Below, in pieces: positions 18,501 to 26,970 of a DNA stretch of 64,000 nt. The translations under genes were made by a program, and so were the position numbers. Under the pieces are notes generated by a model that was not told the origin of the DNA, ran no database searches, and was given only the letters and a program-made list of their open reading frames with translations. How positions within the stretch are numbered: position 1 is the first letter of the stretch; each line of letters opens with the position of its first letter. This DNA is from Candidatus Poribacteria bacterium (lineage in GTDB: Bacteria; Poribacteria; WGA-4E; WGA-3G): the NCBI GenBank assembly GCA_026702755.1, contig JAPPBX010000081.1, positions 1 to 64,000 of the forward strand. The letters are read 5' to 3'.

Positions 18501-18883
18501 GAGAATATGTCGGTGGGGTGCGCTATCGTGCGTGGCAACCGCCATCAGCATTGCACCCTACAATTGGCATACACTCACCGCTCGTGTTTGACATCATCGA
18601 CACATGGAACGGGCGTGCAATTGGGGGCTGTACCTATCACGTTTCCCATCCGGGCGGTCGACACTACGACACCTTCCCAGTCAACGCCTACGAGGCGGAA
18701 GCCCGACGTGTAAGTCGGTTCGGGGCTGATGGGCATACACCAGGTATTATTCAACCGCGCCCATCAGCACCCGCAACTGGACGTTTTTTGGCTGAGGGGA
18801 ATCCACCTGGTCCGATAAATGTTCCGCCAGAAGAGATGAATGCTGAGTATCCCTATACTTTAGATCTCCGTAAGGGCTTTTAA
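15548..18883 (+). CDS. Transglutaminase / DUF2126 protein
   Basis: A 1111-residue protein. Residues about 5-100 are the bacterial transglutaminase N-terminal domain. The transglutaminase core follows with a complete triad: C180 ([11 protein letters not shown]), H229 (DLHAWCEVY) and D245 (GLDPTSG). From about 290 to the end is the long DUF2126 region ([59 protein letters not shown]). Such proteins accompany CP-ATP-grasp and alpha-E genes; the thiol-protease-like core is proposed to cleave or transfer the peptides they make. The ATG at 15548 lies in the leader after the heptad repeat, with agggcgacag just upstream. Full length, no disruption seen. Confidence 0.92.
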   Translation: [1111 protein letters not shown]

Positions 18884-18926
18884 TCTGGTGCCAAGGGTAA
18901 AAAAAATGGAGAACGCGTGATACAAG

Positions 18927-21671
18927 TTGAGTGAAAATAGAAAAATGCAACGTGCAGATGTAAAAGATTGGGCGGTAATTGGCGATAGTTATAACGCCAT
19001 CGAATCGTCCCGTGGACGTACAGGCAATGTTCCCGGTAAGCAGATCGATGAGATGCTGGGGGCGGATAGAAAAATCAATCCGCACTGGCATGCCTTCATG
19101 CAGGCACTTGACACCTTAGGACTCGCGGAGATGGAATCTCGCGACAAAGAGGTGCAACGTCTGCTTCGGGAGAATGGTGTCACCTACGTCTTACATGGGG
19201 AACAGCAGGGACATCGCCCGTGGGAATTAGATCCCATTCCACTAATTATCTCAAAAACAGATTGGGAAACGATCTCTGACGGACTTACACAACGAGCGGA
19301 GCTGCTAAACTTAATTTTGGCGGACCTCTATGGTGAGCGAACCTTAATCAAAGATGGGTTGATACCACCAGAAGTGGTTTATGCACATGCCGGATTTTTG
19401 CGAGCGTGTGTCGGGCTTGTTCCGTCTGGATTCCCTTTCCTGTTGAGTTATGCCGCCGATTTGGCGCGCGGACCGGACGGCGAAATGTGGATACTCGGTG
19501 ATCGGGCACAGGCACCATCAGGTGCAGGCTATGCACTCGAAAATCGCACCGCCCTCGCGCGCGCACTACCAAACCTCTTTGGTGAAGTCGGCGTTCATCG
19601 ACTCTCTTTTTTCTTTCGCGCACTACAAAACAGCGTAGTGGACCTACAACACCAACTCGAAACCGCTTCCCGTATTGCCCCACACCAAACAGACAATCCA
19701 CAGGTCGTTGTACTGACCCCTGGTCCTCTCAATGAAACTTACTTTGAACACGCGTATCTGGCAAACTACCTCGGTTACACCTTAGTCCAAGGGGACGACT
19801 TGACGGTGTGGGATGGGCGCGTTTGGTTGAAATCGCTTGATGGCTTGCGTCCTGTTGATATTATTCTGCGCCGAGTCGACGACATCTTCTGTGATCCGTT
19901 AGAACTCCGACAGGACTCAAGACTTGGGATCGCAGGTTTGCTGGAAGCGATTCGACAGGGAAACGTGGTCGTGATAAATCCACCGGGTAGCAGTGTTTTA
20001 GAAAATCCGGGCTTGATGCCGTTCCTGCCGAACATCGCAAAACGGTTGATAGGTGAAGATCTACGTCTCCCCTCTGTCGCAACATGGTGGTGTGGACAAC
20101 CGAAGGCGCGCGACTATGTGTTGGCAAACCTCAAAAAGTTAGTTGTCAAACCCATTCACCGTCAACCGGGCAGACGCCCCCTGTTTGGAACTGAACTCGA
20201 TAGCACCCAACTTGATGCACTTCGCGCTCGGATTAATGCCAAACCGCATCTCTATGTCGGGCAGGAGCATGTTCACTTCTCCACAACCCCCTCGCTGATT
20301 GAAGGGAAACTTGAACCCCGCCGCGCGATCCTCCGTAGTTTTTTGTTCGCAGAGAGAGATGGCTACACCGTGATGCCGGGTGGACTTACCCGTTGTGCAG
20401 GCGAGAAGGGTGAACTGACAATCTCAATCCAAGATGGTGGGGTTAGTAAAGACACCTGGATACTTGCCTCTGAACCTGAACCGCATGTCAGTTTATGGCA
20501 GCGACATATCACGGAGGTGATGGGGCCTGCTTCTACGAGTCCCGCTGGATTGTCGAGTCGTGCAGCTGAGAATCTGTTCTGGGTAGGTCGCTATGCAGAA
20601 CGCGCAGAGGGGCAAGCGCGGCTCCTGCGGATTATGTTGAATAAGGTCAAGATGGGTAGGATGGGCTTGGAGACTTCGCACTTAGCACAGGGACCGCCTG
20701 CTGCGCTCTTTACGGAGACTTTCGGTGACGATGAAAGGGAAGTATCAGAACTCGCGTATCTCCACAGCATGCTCCGCTCCCTGACCGGCTTAACTTCATC
20801 GCACCCGGGTTTCGTCAGAAAAGACGAACAGTCGTTAGGAGATGAGCTTCTTTCCATCATGCTGGACGTGGAAAACACCGGTAGCTTGGTGTCTACGCTT
20901 CAGGCACTTCTCACCGCAGCTTACGCAGTCAGAGACCGCTGGTCTACCGACACATGGCGTGTGATGAACGGCATTGAAGATCTATGTGCTGCCCTTGAAA
21001 AAAGCGTCTCCAAAGATGGAGAGGCAAGTCCAAAAATATTGACGGATCTCGTGCTGCAAGAGGCGGAATTAGCCTCACTCGATCAACTCATGATCTTTCT
21101 TTCAGCATTGAGTGGGCTTAATGCCGAAAACATGACGCAAACGATCGGTTGGATTAGTTTGGATATGGGGCGGCGTATTGAACGCGCACTGCTTCTCATC
21201 GTGCTTTGCCGTTCGAGTCTTGTCGCTGTTCAGGACGACTGGGTTGAATATATGTTACTTGAATCTGTCCTTGCTGCCGCCGAGAGCCTGATCACTTACC
21301 GCAGCCGCTATCGTACAGCACTCCACTTTCCAACTGCCTTGGAGTTGCTACTTCTTGACGAGAACAATCCGCGCTCGCTCCTATATCAGTTGAAACGGCT
21401 TGAGGAACAGATACGTATCCTCCCAAGAGAAAAACTCGGCTACCGGCTTAGCGAGGAGGAACAACTCATTCTGGAGGCTTTAACGCAGTTGCAGCTCTCT
21501 AATACAATCGACCTCGCTGAGCGTTCGGAACACACAACACAACGTAAGGGGTTAGAAAAACTCCTCGTCCGTCTTGCACAGATACTGATTGACATTTCCG
21601 ATGTCCTCACGCAGACCTATTTTAGCCACGTCCAAAGACCGCAGCAGTTGATTACAACCGATAACCTTTAG
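18927..21671 (+). CDS. CP-ATP-grasp / alpha-E fusion protein
   Basis: A 914-residue fusion of the two activities found separately upstream. Residues about 60-520 are a circularly permuted ATP-grasp domain (LILADLYGERTLIKDGLIPPEV, GEMWILGDRAQAPSGAGYALENR, QVVVLTPGPLNETYFEHAYLANYLG, DIILRRVDDIFCDPLELR, VMPGGLTRCAGEKG, GGVSKDTWIL). Residues about 530-910 are an alpha-E domain (RAAENLFWVGRYAERAEGQARLL, LLDENNPRSLLYQLKRLEEQI). The TTG at 18927 is the first start; ATG 18945 is an alternative and neither has a clear ribosome binding site. The fusion itself supports physical cooperation between ATP-grasp and alpha-E units. Confidence 0.9.
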   Translation: MSENRKMQRADVKDWAVIGDSYNAIESSRGRTGNVPGKQIDEMLGADRKINPHWHAFMQALDTLGLAEMESRDKEVQRLLRENGVTYVLHGEQQGHRPWELDPIPLIISKTDWETISDGLTQRAELLNLILADLYGERTLIKDGLIPPEVVYAHAGFLRACVGLVPSGFPFLLSYAADLARGPDGEMWILGDRAQAPSGAGYALENRTALARALPNLFGEVGVHRLSFFFRALQNSVVDLQHQLETASRIAPHQTDNPQVVVLTPGPLNETYFEHAYLANYLGYTLVQGDDLTVWDGRVWLKSLDGLRPVDIILRRVDDIFCDPLELRQDSRLGIAGLLEAIRQGNVVVINPPGSSVLENPGLMPFLPNIAKRLIGEDLRLPSVATWWCGQPKARDYVLANLKKLVVKPIHRQPGRRPLFGTELDSTQLDALRARINAKPHLYVGQEHVHFSTTPSLIEGKLEPRRAILRSFLFAERDGYTVMPGGLTRCAGEKGELTISIQDGGVSKDTWILASEPEPHVSLWQRHITEVMGPASTSPAGLSSRAAENLFWVGRYAERAEGQARLLRIMLNKVKMGRMGLETSHLAQGPPAALFTETFGDDEREVSELAYLHSMLRSLTGLTSSHPGFVRKDEQSLGDELLSIMLDVENTGSLVSTLQALLTAAYAVRDRWSTDTWRVMNGIEDLCAALEKSVSKDGEASPKILTDLVLQEAELASLDQLMIFLSALSGLNAENMTQTIGWISLDMGRRIERALLLIVLCRSSLVAVQDDWVEYMLLESVLAAAESLITYRSRYRTALHFPTALELLLLDENNPRSLLYQLKRLEEQIRILPREKLGYRLSEEEQLILEALTQLQLSNTIDLAERSEHTTQRKGLEKLLVRLAQILIDISDVLTQTYFSHVQRPQQLITTDNL

Positions 21672-21710
21672 TACCGAGGAGTGCCTCACAGCGTCTATAG
21701 GATTATTGCG

Positions 21711-22592
21711 ATGAACTACAAGATCGTCCATAAAACTGAATACAGCTATACCCATCCCGTGAACCTCTGCTATAACGAGGCGCGTTTGAGTCCCCGGAGT
21801 TTTGCGCATCAGGACTGTAGCGAGAGTCAATTCGTTGTTGCACCCGAACCCAGAGAGTGCCGAGAACGTCAGGATTTCTTCGGAAACACCGTTTACTATT
21901 TCACAATCCAGCAGCCTCATAATCAGCTCACGGTTACGGTTACGAGTCGTGTGAGCGTCAAAGATAGAGAGATGCAACTGAATTTCGCCGAGCACCTCAC
22001 TTGGGAGGAGGTGCGACAGCAGCTGCAAATGGATCAAAACCCAGGAATCCTGGAGATGCGGCAATATGTTCTTGACTCTCCAATGGTTCCGATGATGCCC
22101 GAACTTCATGCTTATGCTGAAAAGTCGTTTACTAAAGGAAAACCGCTGCTTGAAGCCGTTAACGATTTGACTACCCGTCTCTACACAGATTTTACCTACG
22201 ATCCGGGTTTCACGACAATCGTAACACCTTTGGCTGATGTCATAGAGTATCGTCGGGGTGTTTGTCAGGATTTTGCGCATCTCGGTATCGGGTGTCTACG
22301 TGCGCTCGGGCTTGCTGCGCGTTACGTCAGCGGCTATATTGAAACCACTCCACCACCGGATCAAGAACCGTTAGCGGGTGCCGATGCCTCCCATGCGTGG
22401 TTTTCTGTTTATCTGCCGCAGCTTGGCTGGGTAGATTTCGATCCAACAAATAATCAGATACCAGCAGATCAACACATCACAATCGCATGGGGGAGAGACT
22501 ATGCGGACGTAACGCCGCTGAAGGGTGTTGTCTTTGGGAGTGGCACACATGAATTATCTGTCTCGGTGGATTGTAAACGGGAAAATTTTTAA
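21711..22592 (+). CDS. Transglutaminase family protein (short form)
   Basis: A 293-residue transglutaminase-like thiol enzyme. Residues 1-80 form the beta-rich N-terminal domain (YKIVHKTEYSYTHPV, CYNEARLSPRSF). The catalytic core has C185 (RRGVCQDFAHLGIG), H228 (ASHAWFSVYLP) and D244 (DFDPTNN), a full triad. The ATG at 21711 is preferred because TAGGA lies 8 bases upstream; a GTG at 21681 in the same frame has GAGGA directly against it, which is too close. It starts 39 bases after the fusion gene and ends the ATP-grasp/alpha-E block. A heptad repeat element follows. Confidence 0.92.
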   Translation: MNYKIVHKTEYSYTHPVNLCYNEARLSPRSFAHQDCSESQFVVAPEPRECRERQDFFGNTVYYFTIQQPHNQLTVTVTSRVSVKDREMQLNFAEHLTWEEVRQQLQMDQNPGILEMRQYVLDSPMVPMMPELHAYAEKSFTKGKPLLEAVNDLTTRLYTDFTYDPGFTTIVTPLADVIEYRRGVCQDFAHLGIGCLRALGLAARYVSGYIETTPPPDQEPLAGADASHAWFSVYLPQLGWVDFDPTNNQIPADQHITIAWGRDYADVTPLKGVVFGSGTHELSVSVDCKRENF

Positions 22593-22603
22593 CCAGTCGC
22601 ATG

Positions 22604-22710
22604 CTGGTTATCAGTTTTCAGTTCGGTTTTTCTGCAAAAAACCTTTCAGTTTTCAGAAAGAGACTTTGGAATTATCCAAAACCTCTTGTAACTGAAAACT
22701 GAAAACTATT
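22604..22710. repeat. Heptad repeat element, copy 2
   Basis: Outer arms are TTATCAGTTTTCAGTT and AACTGAAAACTGAAAACTA. An inner dyad pairs AAGAGACTTTGGA with TCCAAAACCTCTT around ATTA. It fills the gap between the transglutaminase and MazG-like genes and could fold strongly in RNA. Confidence 0.8.
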
Positions 22711-22760
22711 AAAGCGGATCTACGGAGAAGAACGCGAAAATCATTAATCCCGCTAACCGA

Positions 22761-22781
22761 ACCGCAAGGAAAATTAAAAAA
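22761..22781 (+). promoter_or_regulatory. Shared leader/RBS motif before MazG-like gene
   Basis: Same 20-base motif (ACCGCAAGGAAAATTAAAAA) as at 14457 and, with one change, at 35546. One extra A precedes the ATG at 22782. Confidence 0.7.
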
Positions 22782-23066
22782 ATGACAATTGAAGCGTTTC
22801 AGAAGCAAATTGAAGATATCTATTACACGCGCGATGCTGAGCGCGGCGTGCCACTAACCTTTACATGGTTCGTTGAAGAGGTCGGCGAATTGGCAAAGGA
22901 GATCCGCAAACAGCCACAGGACATGGAACGACTGCGAGAGGAATTCGCCGATGTTTTTGCATGGCTCGCTACATTAGCAAGCCTGCTCGGTATTTCCTTA
23001 GAAGATGCCGCGCAAATCTACGCAGCGGGCTGCCCGAAATGCAAAGATACGCCCTGCGACTGTTAA
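22782..23066 (+). CDS. MazG-like nucleotide pyrophosphohydrolase
   Basis: A 94-residue small MazG-type protein. EEVGELAKEI (around residue 30) followed by LREEFADVFAWLATLA (around 50) gives the E-x-x-E...E-x-x-D metal-binding pattern of the all-alpha NTP pyrophosphatases. The tail CPKCKDTPCDC has four cysteines and may bind a metal. Predicted role: hydrolysis of a (d)NTP to NMP and pyrophosphate. It uses the shared leader motif, is downstream of the ATP-grasp block on the same strand, and converges with a uronate isomerase-like gene 14 bases away. Confidence 0.87.
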   Translation: MTIEAFQKQIEDIYYTRDAERGVPLTFTWFVEEVGELAKEIRKQPQDMERLREEFADVFAWLATLASLLGISLEDAAQIYAAGCPKCKDTPCDC

Positions 23067-23080
23067 CTCGCGTGGTGGAC

Positions 23081-24352
23081 TTAATTTCCATTCAAAAACC
23101 GATCGAAGTTACCGCCGAACAGGTTGTTGACATCCCGCTCAATCTCTGCCGAAGTCGGTCCCCACCCGACATCGAGAAGCGTTTGATATTTCTCTACCAA
23201 AACGTCCGCGATAATCTGACGCGAGTGTTTCCACTTATAGACAAGCTGATCCAAAATTCGTGCATCGGAATGCTGTGGGATAACACTCAAACCGAGCAGT
23301 TCAATCCGTTCCCGTGTAATCTCCTCAATGACGCTCGGATTATTCATAAACCACCAACATCCGAATATCATCAGATTCTTGAATTTCCGCCCAATCACAC
23401 ACAATTCATGCTGGTTCTCGCGCGACAGGAGTGTAACGAGAAACTTATTGTCAGGATTTTCACGGAGTAGCGTTTCCAGACTCGTCAAATCTGCTTTCCC
23501 ACTTCCGTCGCCTGCCATCTGAAGTTGTGGATTGACCGCACGTTTCACGCCAATCATCAGTGCGAACGGGACGTTAAATTCACGAGAAATCGGTAATATG
23601 CAGTTATCAAAGAGCCTTCCAAGGACACCATCCTCAGGGTATTGGAAATCCGGTGGGAGAGAGACCGCCATATACTTCGGATTCATCCGCTGAATCCAAG
23701 TTTCCAAAAATCGGCGCACCTCTTTGTAGGTCTTCTCTGTTGATAGATCAGGATCAACATCGTAGCCGAGACCGAGAAGGTGATCATAACCGACTTCTTG
23801 GTATGTGTTGATGAGGACATCCATCCGAAGAGCCGCTTCAAAGCGCGTGTCACCCGTGTCACCAGATTGCCAGACCGGTACTTCTGCCGAATCAAACGGG
23901 TCGTTCGTCATCACCACTTTAGAGACATTCGCGCGTTCAAAAACAGTGTCAATAAATGCCTCAACGGTGGTATCCGCAAAATAGTCGCGGTAGTCTTGTA
24001 GATTGCGAGACCCGACATCTAACCCCAATTCATTTAAAGCCGTCACAACCCCTCGGCACGCCTCACTCACCGGTGAGTTCTCAATAAAAAGCGTCTGCCA
24101 GATGAGATCTGCTTGTTCCGTCTTTGTCATCGCCCAAAATTGCTGATACGAGACATCGGATTTGCGAAAGACTTCAGCGATGAGGTAGTGATACGTCAGT
24201 AATTCATCTATACCCCATAGCAACAAGTCACCGAAAGGTGGACTAAAGAGGTGCGTGTGAATATCTGTGATGTTTTGCGTGTCAACAGCATCAAAAACAG
24301 CGGTTTTCAACTGTTCTGTGGTAGCAAGTGTCTGTGTATGATTCATATTCAT
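23081..24352 (-). CDS. Uronate isomerase-like amidohydrolase family protein
   Basis: A 423-residue TIM-barrel protein. The N-terminal ITDIHTHLFSP gives the H-x-H metal motif of the amidohydrolase superfamily, and SYQQFWAMTKTEQADLIWQTLF and the later FGCWWFMNNP are typical of the UxaC (glucuronate/galacturonate isomerase) branch. It is shorter than classical UxaC (about 470), so a different sugar-acid substrate is possible. The ATG at 24352 follows GGAGG with a 5-base spacer (read on the minus strand). A Gfo/Idh/MocA oxidoreductase lies just upstream on the same strand, consistent with carbohydrate catabolism. Confidence 0.75.
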   Translation of the reverse strand: MNMNHTQTLATTEQLKTAVFDAVDTQNITDIHTHLFSPPFGDLLLWGIDELLTYHYLIAEVFRKSDVSYQQFWAMTKTEQADLIWQTLFIENSPVSEACRGVVTALNELGLDVGSRNLQDYRDYFADTTVEAFIDTVFERANVSKVVMTNDPFDSAEVPVWQSGDTGDTRFEAALRMDVLINTYQEVGYDHLLGLGYDVDPDLSTEKTYKEVRRFLETWIQRMNPKYMAVSLPPDFQYPEDGVLGRLFDNCILPISREFNVPFALMIGVKRAVNPQLQMAGDGSGKADLTSLETLLRENPDNKFLVTLLSRENQHELCVIGRKFKNLMIFGCWWFMNNPSVIEEITRERIELLGLSVIPQHSDARILDQLVYKWKHSRQIIADVLVEKYQTLLDVGWGPTSAEIERDVNNLFGGNFDRFLNGN

Positions 24353-24455
24353 TTAATCCTCCAGATTCTGAAAAAAATAATTAGAAAAAACGGATGTTGA
24401 CACCTTCCAACTCCGTTTGAACGAACTCGCGGCAGTCCTTCATTGAAACGTTGGA

Positions 24456-25457
24456 TCATAAAACAGAGTCAAACAGCGGGTACGCCAAACCCCACTGTTC
24501 CCGAACTGTATCCATGGTTTTGATGATGGATAGAGACTCATCCAACGGCATCACACGGCTTTCAAGTTTTCCTCTCCGTATACAGTTGATGACTTCAATC
24601 ACTTGGTTTTCAAAGCCATTTTCGATGAAAGGCATCTCAATGTGTACGGGATCTTTTCCAGTCCGAATGAGCGTTGCAGAAGTCGCTTGCCAGAATTCGG
24701 GAATATGTATTGATCCTTCGGTTCCGATAATGCGTGCTTTCTTTGAGGTCTCGGTTCTGATAGCACAGAATAAATTGGCGATTTGCCCAGCGTCATAGCC
24801 TAACAGGATAGACGCTTGTTCGTCTACGTTGGTTGCTCCGATGTGTGCCAGACTGGTGATTTTAGACGGTGCACCGAATACCATATATGCAAGCGCGACC
24901 GTGTAAACGCCAACGTCCAAAAGCCCGCCGCCCCCTAACTTTGGATTGAACAGCCTACCTTCAAGGATTTCGGTACTCAGCGTTTTTCGAGATCCGTGAT
25001 CCGCTGTCAGCAAACGCGGTTCGCCTATAGCACCCTCAGCCAACCATTCTCGAACTTTAACGATTACGGGAAGAAAGCGGGTCCACATGGCTTCCATTAG
25101 AAATTGCTTGCGTTCTCGCGCACATGCTATCATTTCCTGAGCCTGTTCCGCATCTACAGTGAGAGGTTTCTCACATAAAACCGCTTTTCCCGCTTCCAGA
25201 CATAGCATCGCACACTCCTTGTGAAAAGGGTGCGGCGTTGCCACATAGATAACGTCTACTTCAGGATCGTTCACCAATTCGATGTAACTGCCGTGTCTAT
25301 GTGGAATATCAAACGTGTCTGCAAATGTGTTGGCTCTCTGGGAGTCGCGTGAACCGACAGCAATAATTTCGGCATCAGGAACCACTTTCAGTCCAGTGGC
25401 GAATTTATGTGCAATACCACCGGGCCCGAGTATACCCCATCTTATCTTTTTCGGCAT
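24456..25457 (-). CDS. Gfo/Idh/MocA family oxidoreductase
   Basis: A 333-residue NAD(P)-dependent dehydrogenase. The Rossmann motif is WGILGPGGIAHKFATGL (residues about 7-23); VIYVATPHPFHKE and AVLCEKPLT (the EKP catalytic signature) follow at about 68-100. The C-terminal alpha/beta domain has GGGGLLDVGVYTVALAYMVFG. Such enzymes oxidise sugars, inositols or related alcohols; the substrate is not readable. The ATG at 25457 follows AAAGGAA. It precedes the uronate isomerase-like gene by about 100 bases on the same strand and may share its transcript. Confidence 0.92.
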   Translation of the reverse strand: MPKKIRWGILGPGGIAHKFATGLKVVPDAEIIAVGSRDSQRANTFADTFDIPHRHGSYIELVNDPEVDVIYVATPHPFHKECAMLCLEAGKAVLCEKPLTVDAEQAQEMIACARERKQFLMEAMWTRFLPVIVKVREWLAEGAIGEPRLLTADHGSRKTLSTEILEGRLFNPKLGGGGLLDVGVYTVALAYMVFGAPSKITSLAHIGATNVDEQASILLGYDAGQIANLFCAIRTETSKKARIIGTEGSIHIPEFWQATSATLIRTGKDPVHIEMPFIENGFENQVIEVINCIRRGKLESRVMPLDESLSIIKTMDTVREQWGLAYPLFDSVL

Positions 25458-25502
25458 TCGGGTTTCCTTTTTCCGTGAGAAAATTCTGAGATTTAATAAG
25501 AG

Positions 25503-26336
25503 TCAGTAATTTTTAATAAACAACTCATCCCCTTTTGCAGCACTCGTTTTCCGATAATTGTTCATCCCATATTGCAATGTCCATTCCTGAATTTCGGCGA
25601 AGGCAAAAAGTTCCCTAATAACAGGTGAGTCGTCATAGGTAATTAACCATTTGTGTGGGCACTTCCTCATATTTTCGGCGAATTGCGCGTGATCAAATGT
25701 GGTATGGAGGGTGCCTCTCACGCCGTATAACTTTGACTCCGTCGCTTTCCAATAGGGTGGATCAAGAAATATAAACACATTGTCGCCGTCTTGGCAAAGT
25801 ACTTCGGTATAATCTCCGTTGGTGATTCTGGTTCCAGCAAGATAAGGCGATATGTTTTTGACACGTTCAATGGACGAATCTGTGAATCGCTTCTCGTAAG
25901 CGGATTGTGAATATCCACCGGAATCCACGATACCGGAGAAGGTAATTCGGTTGAGTACAAAGAAGCGCACTGCACGCTGAAATTCAGAAAGTGCGTTTCG
26001 GTTCTGGTTCAGTTCATCTTTCGCCTCTGTCAATTCCTCAAACAGCGCGCGCCCATCGATAGTGGTTGTGTGTGTTTCTCTCAGCATCGCAACTAAGTCT
26101 GGCGCATTATCTCTAACCTCTTTCCAGAAACAGTAGAGATCGTAGTTGAGATCGTTAATCCAATAGGATTTGATGCGATCTTGAAAGAGACTTCGGATAG
26201 CAAAAAAGACAGAACCACCGCCAACGAAAGGCTCGCGAAATTCTGATATATTCAACGGAACACGCGGCAGAATTTGTTTGAGTGCTCTTGATTTACCACC
26301 CGGATATCGCAATGGACTTTTCGGTGATTTAGCCAT
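25503..26336 (-). CDS. DNA adenine methylase (D12 class, Dam-like)
   Basis: A 277-residue N6-adenine DNA methyltransferase. LRYPGGKSRALKQIL starts the protein; the AdoMet motif REPFVGGGSVFFAI lies at 34-46 and the catalytic DPPY at 192-195 (FIFLDPPYWKATESK). WITYDDSP and the C-terminal YRKTSAAKGDELFIKNY are family features. No partner endonuclease is next to it, so it looks like an orphan methylase; the recognition site is unknown. It lies 45 bases upstream of the oxidoreductase gene on the same strand. Confidence 0.92.
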   Translation of the reverse strand: MAKSPKSPLRYPGGKSRALKQILPRVPLNISEFREPFVGGGSVFFAIRSLFQDRIKSYWINDLNYDLYCFWKEVRDNAPDLVAMLRETHTTTIDGRALFEELTEAKDELNQNRNALSEFQRAVRFFVLNRITFSGIVDSGGYSQSAYEKRFTDSSIERVKNISPYLAGTRITNGDYTEVLCQDGDNVFIFLDPPYWKATESKLYGVRGTLHTTFDHAQFAENMRKCPHKWLITYDDSPVIRELFAFAEIQEWTLQYGMNNYRKTSAAKGDELFIKNY

Positions 26337-26508
26337 GACGACCTGTTACGGTGTATATGTTGCATCTCTTATGAAACCTGTTAAATAGAGGGACGGCACC
26401 TGAGACCTCCACGCGGAATGATTATAGAATCACAAGGTTACAAACCTCAGCAGTAAACGGACCCACGCCTCGAAAGTCTGCTAGAATATTATAAGGATTA
26501 TCCAAAGT

Positions 26509-26928
26509 TTAGTCTTTAATTTTGTTGGTAATAAAATTAATGATCTCTTCGGGGGAGTGTTTGCCGAATCGGATGTAAACACCGCGGAAGTTTTCGAGGC
26601 GTGTTGGGTGGGCGAACGGACTGAGCAGCACCCCGTTCGCGTCGGTGTAGAAACTGCGAAATGTTTCCCAAGGTCGTTCCAACTTGTAGAAACAACAACT
26701 TGTAATGATAAGCTTATCCACTTCAAACTGGTGGTGAAACGGCAGAAAATATTTATAGAGCGACCCGATCAAAAAAATAGCCGACAGGACAGCGACATAA
26801 ATTAATTGGAAACCCAGATAGATGATAAGCAAAAGGAGTACGAGAAAAAGCCCCAACAGCACAGATTTGCGCCAATTCTCAACGAGTGGATGCACTGTCC
26901 ATGAAAGCGTTGTAGGCGCGTGCGACAT
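26509..26928 (-). CDS. Small membrane protein, PH-like tail (hypothetical)
   Basis: A 139-residue protein I do not assign to a named family. Two adjacent hydrophobic helices span residues about 23-60 (LLGLFLVLLLLIIYLGFQLIY, VAVLSAIFLIGSLY). The rest is soluble with alternating strands (HQFEVDKLIITSCCFYKLERPWETFRSFYTDANGVLLSPF, FRGVYIRFGKHSPEEIINFI), which resembles bacterial PH-domain membrane proteins. It is 42 bases downstream of secG and probably in the same operon. Confidence 0.65.
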   Translation of the reverse strand: MSHAPTTLSWTVHPLVENWRKSVLLGLFLVLLLLIIYLGFQLIYVAVLSAIFLIGSLYKYFLPFHHQFEVDKLIITSCCFYKLERPWETFRSFYTDANGVLLSPFAHPTRLENFRGVYIRFGKHSPEEIINFITNKIKD

Positions 26929-26970
26929 ATCGGAACTCTTTCTTATACGTGTTTGTGGACGCGAACGAGG

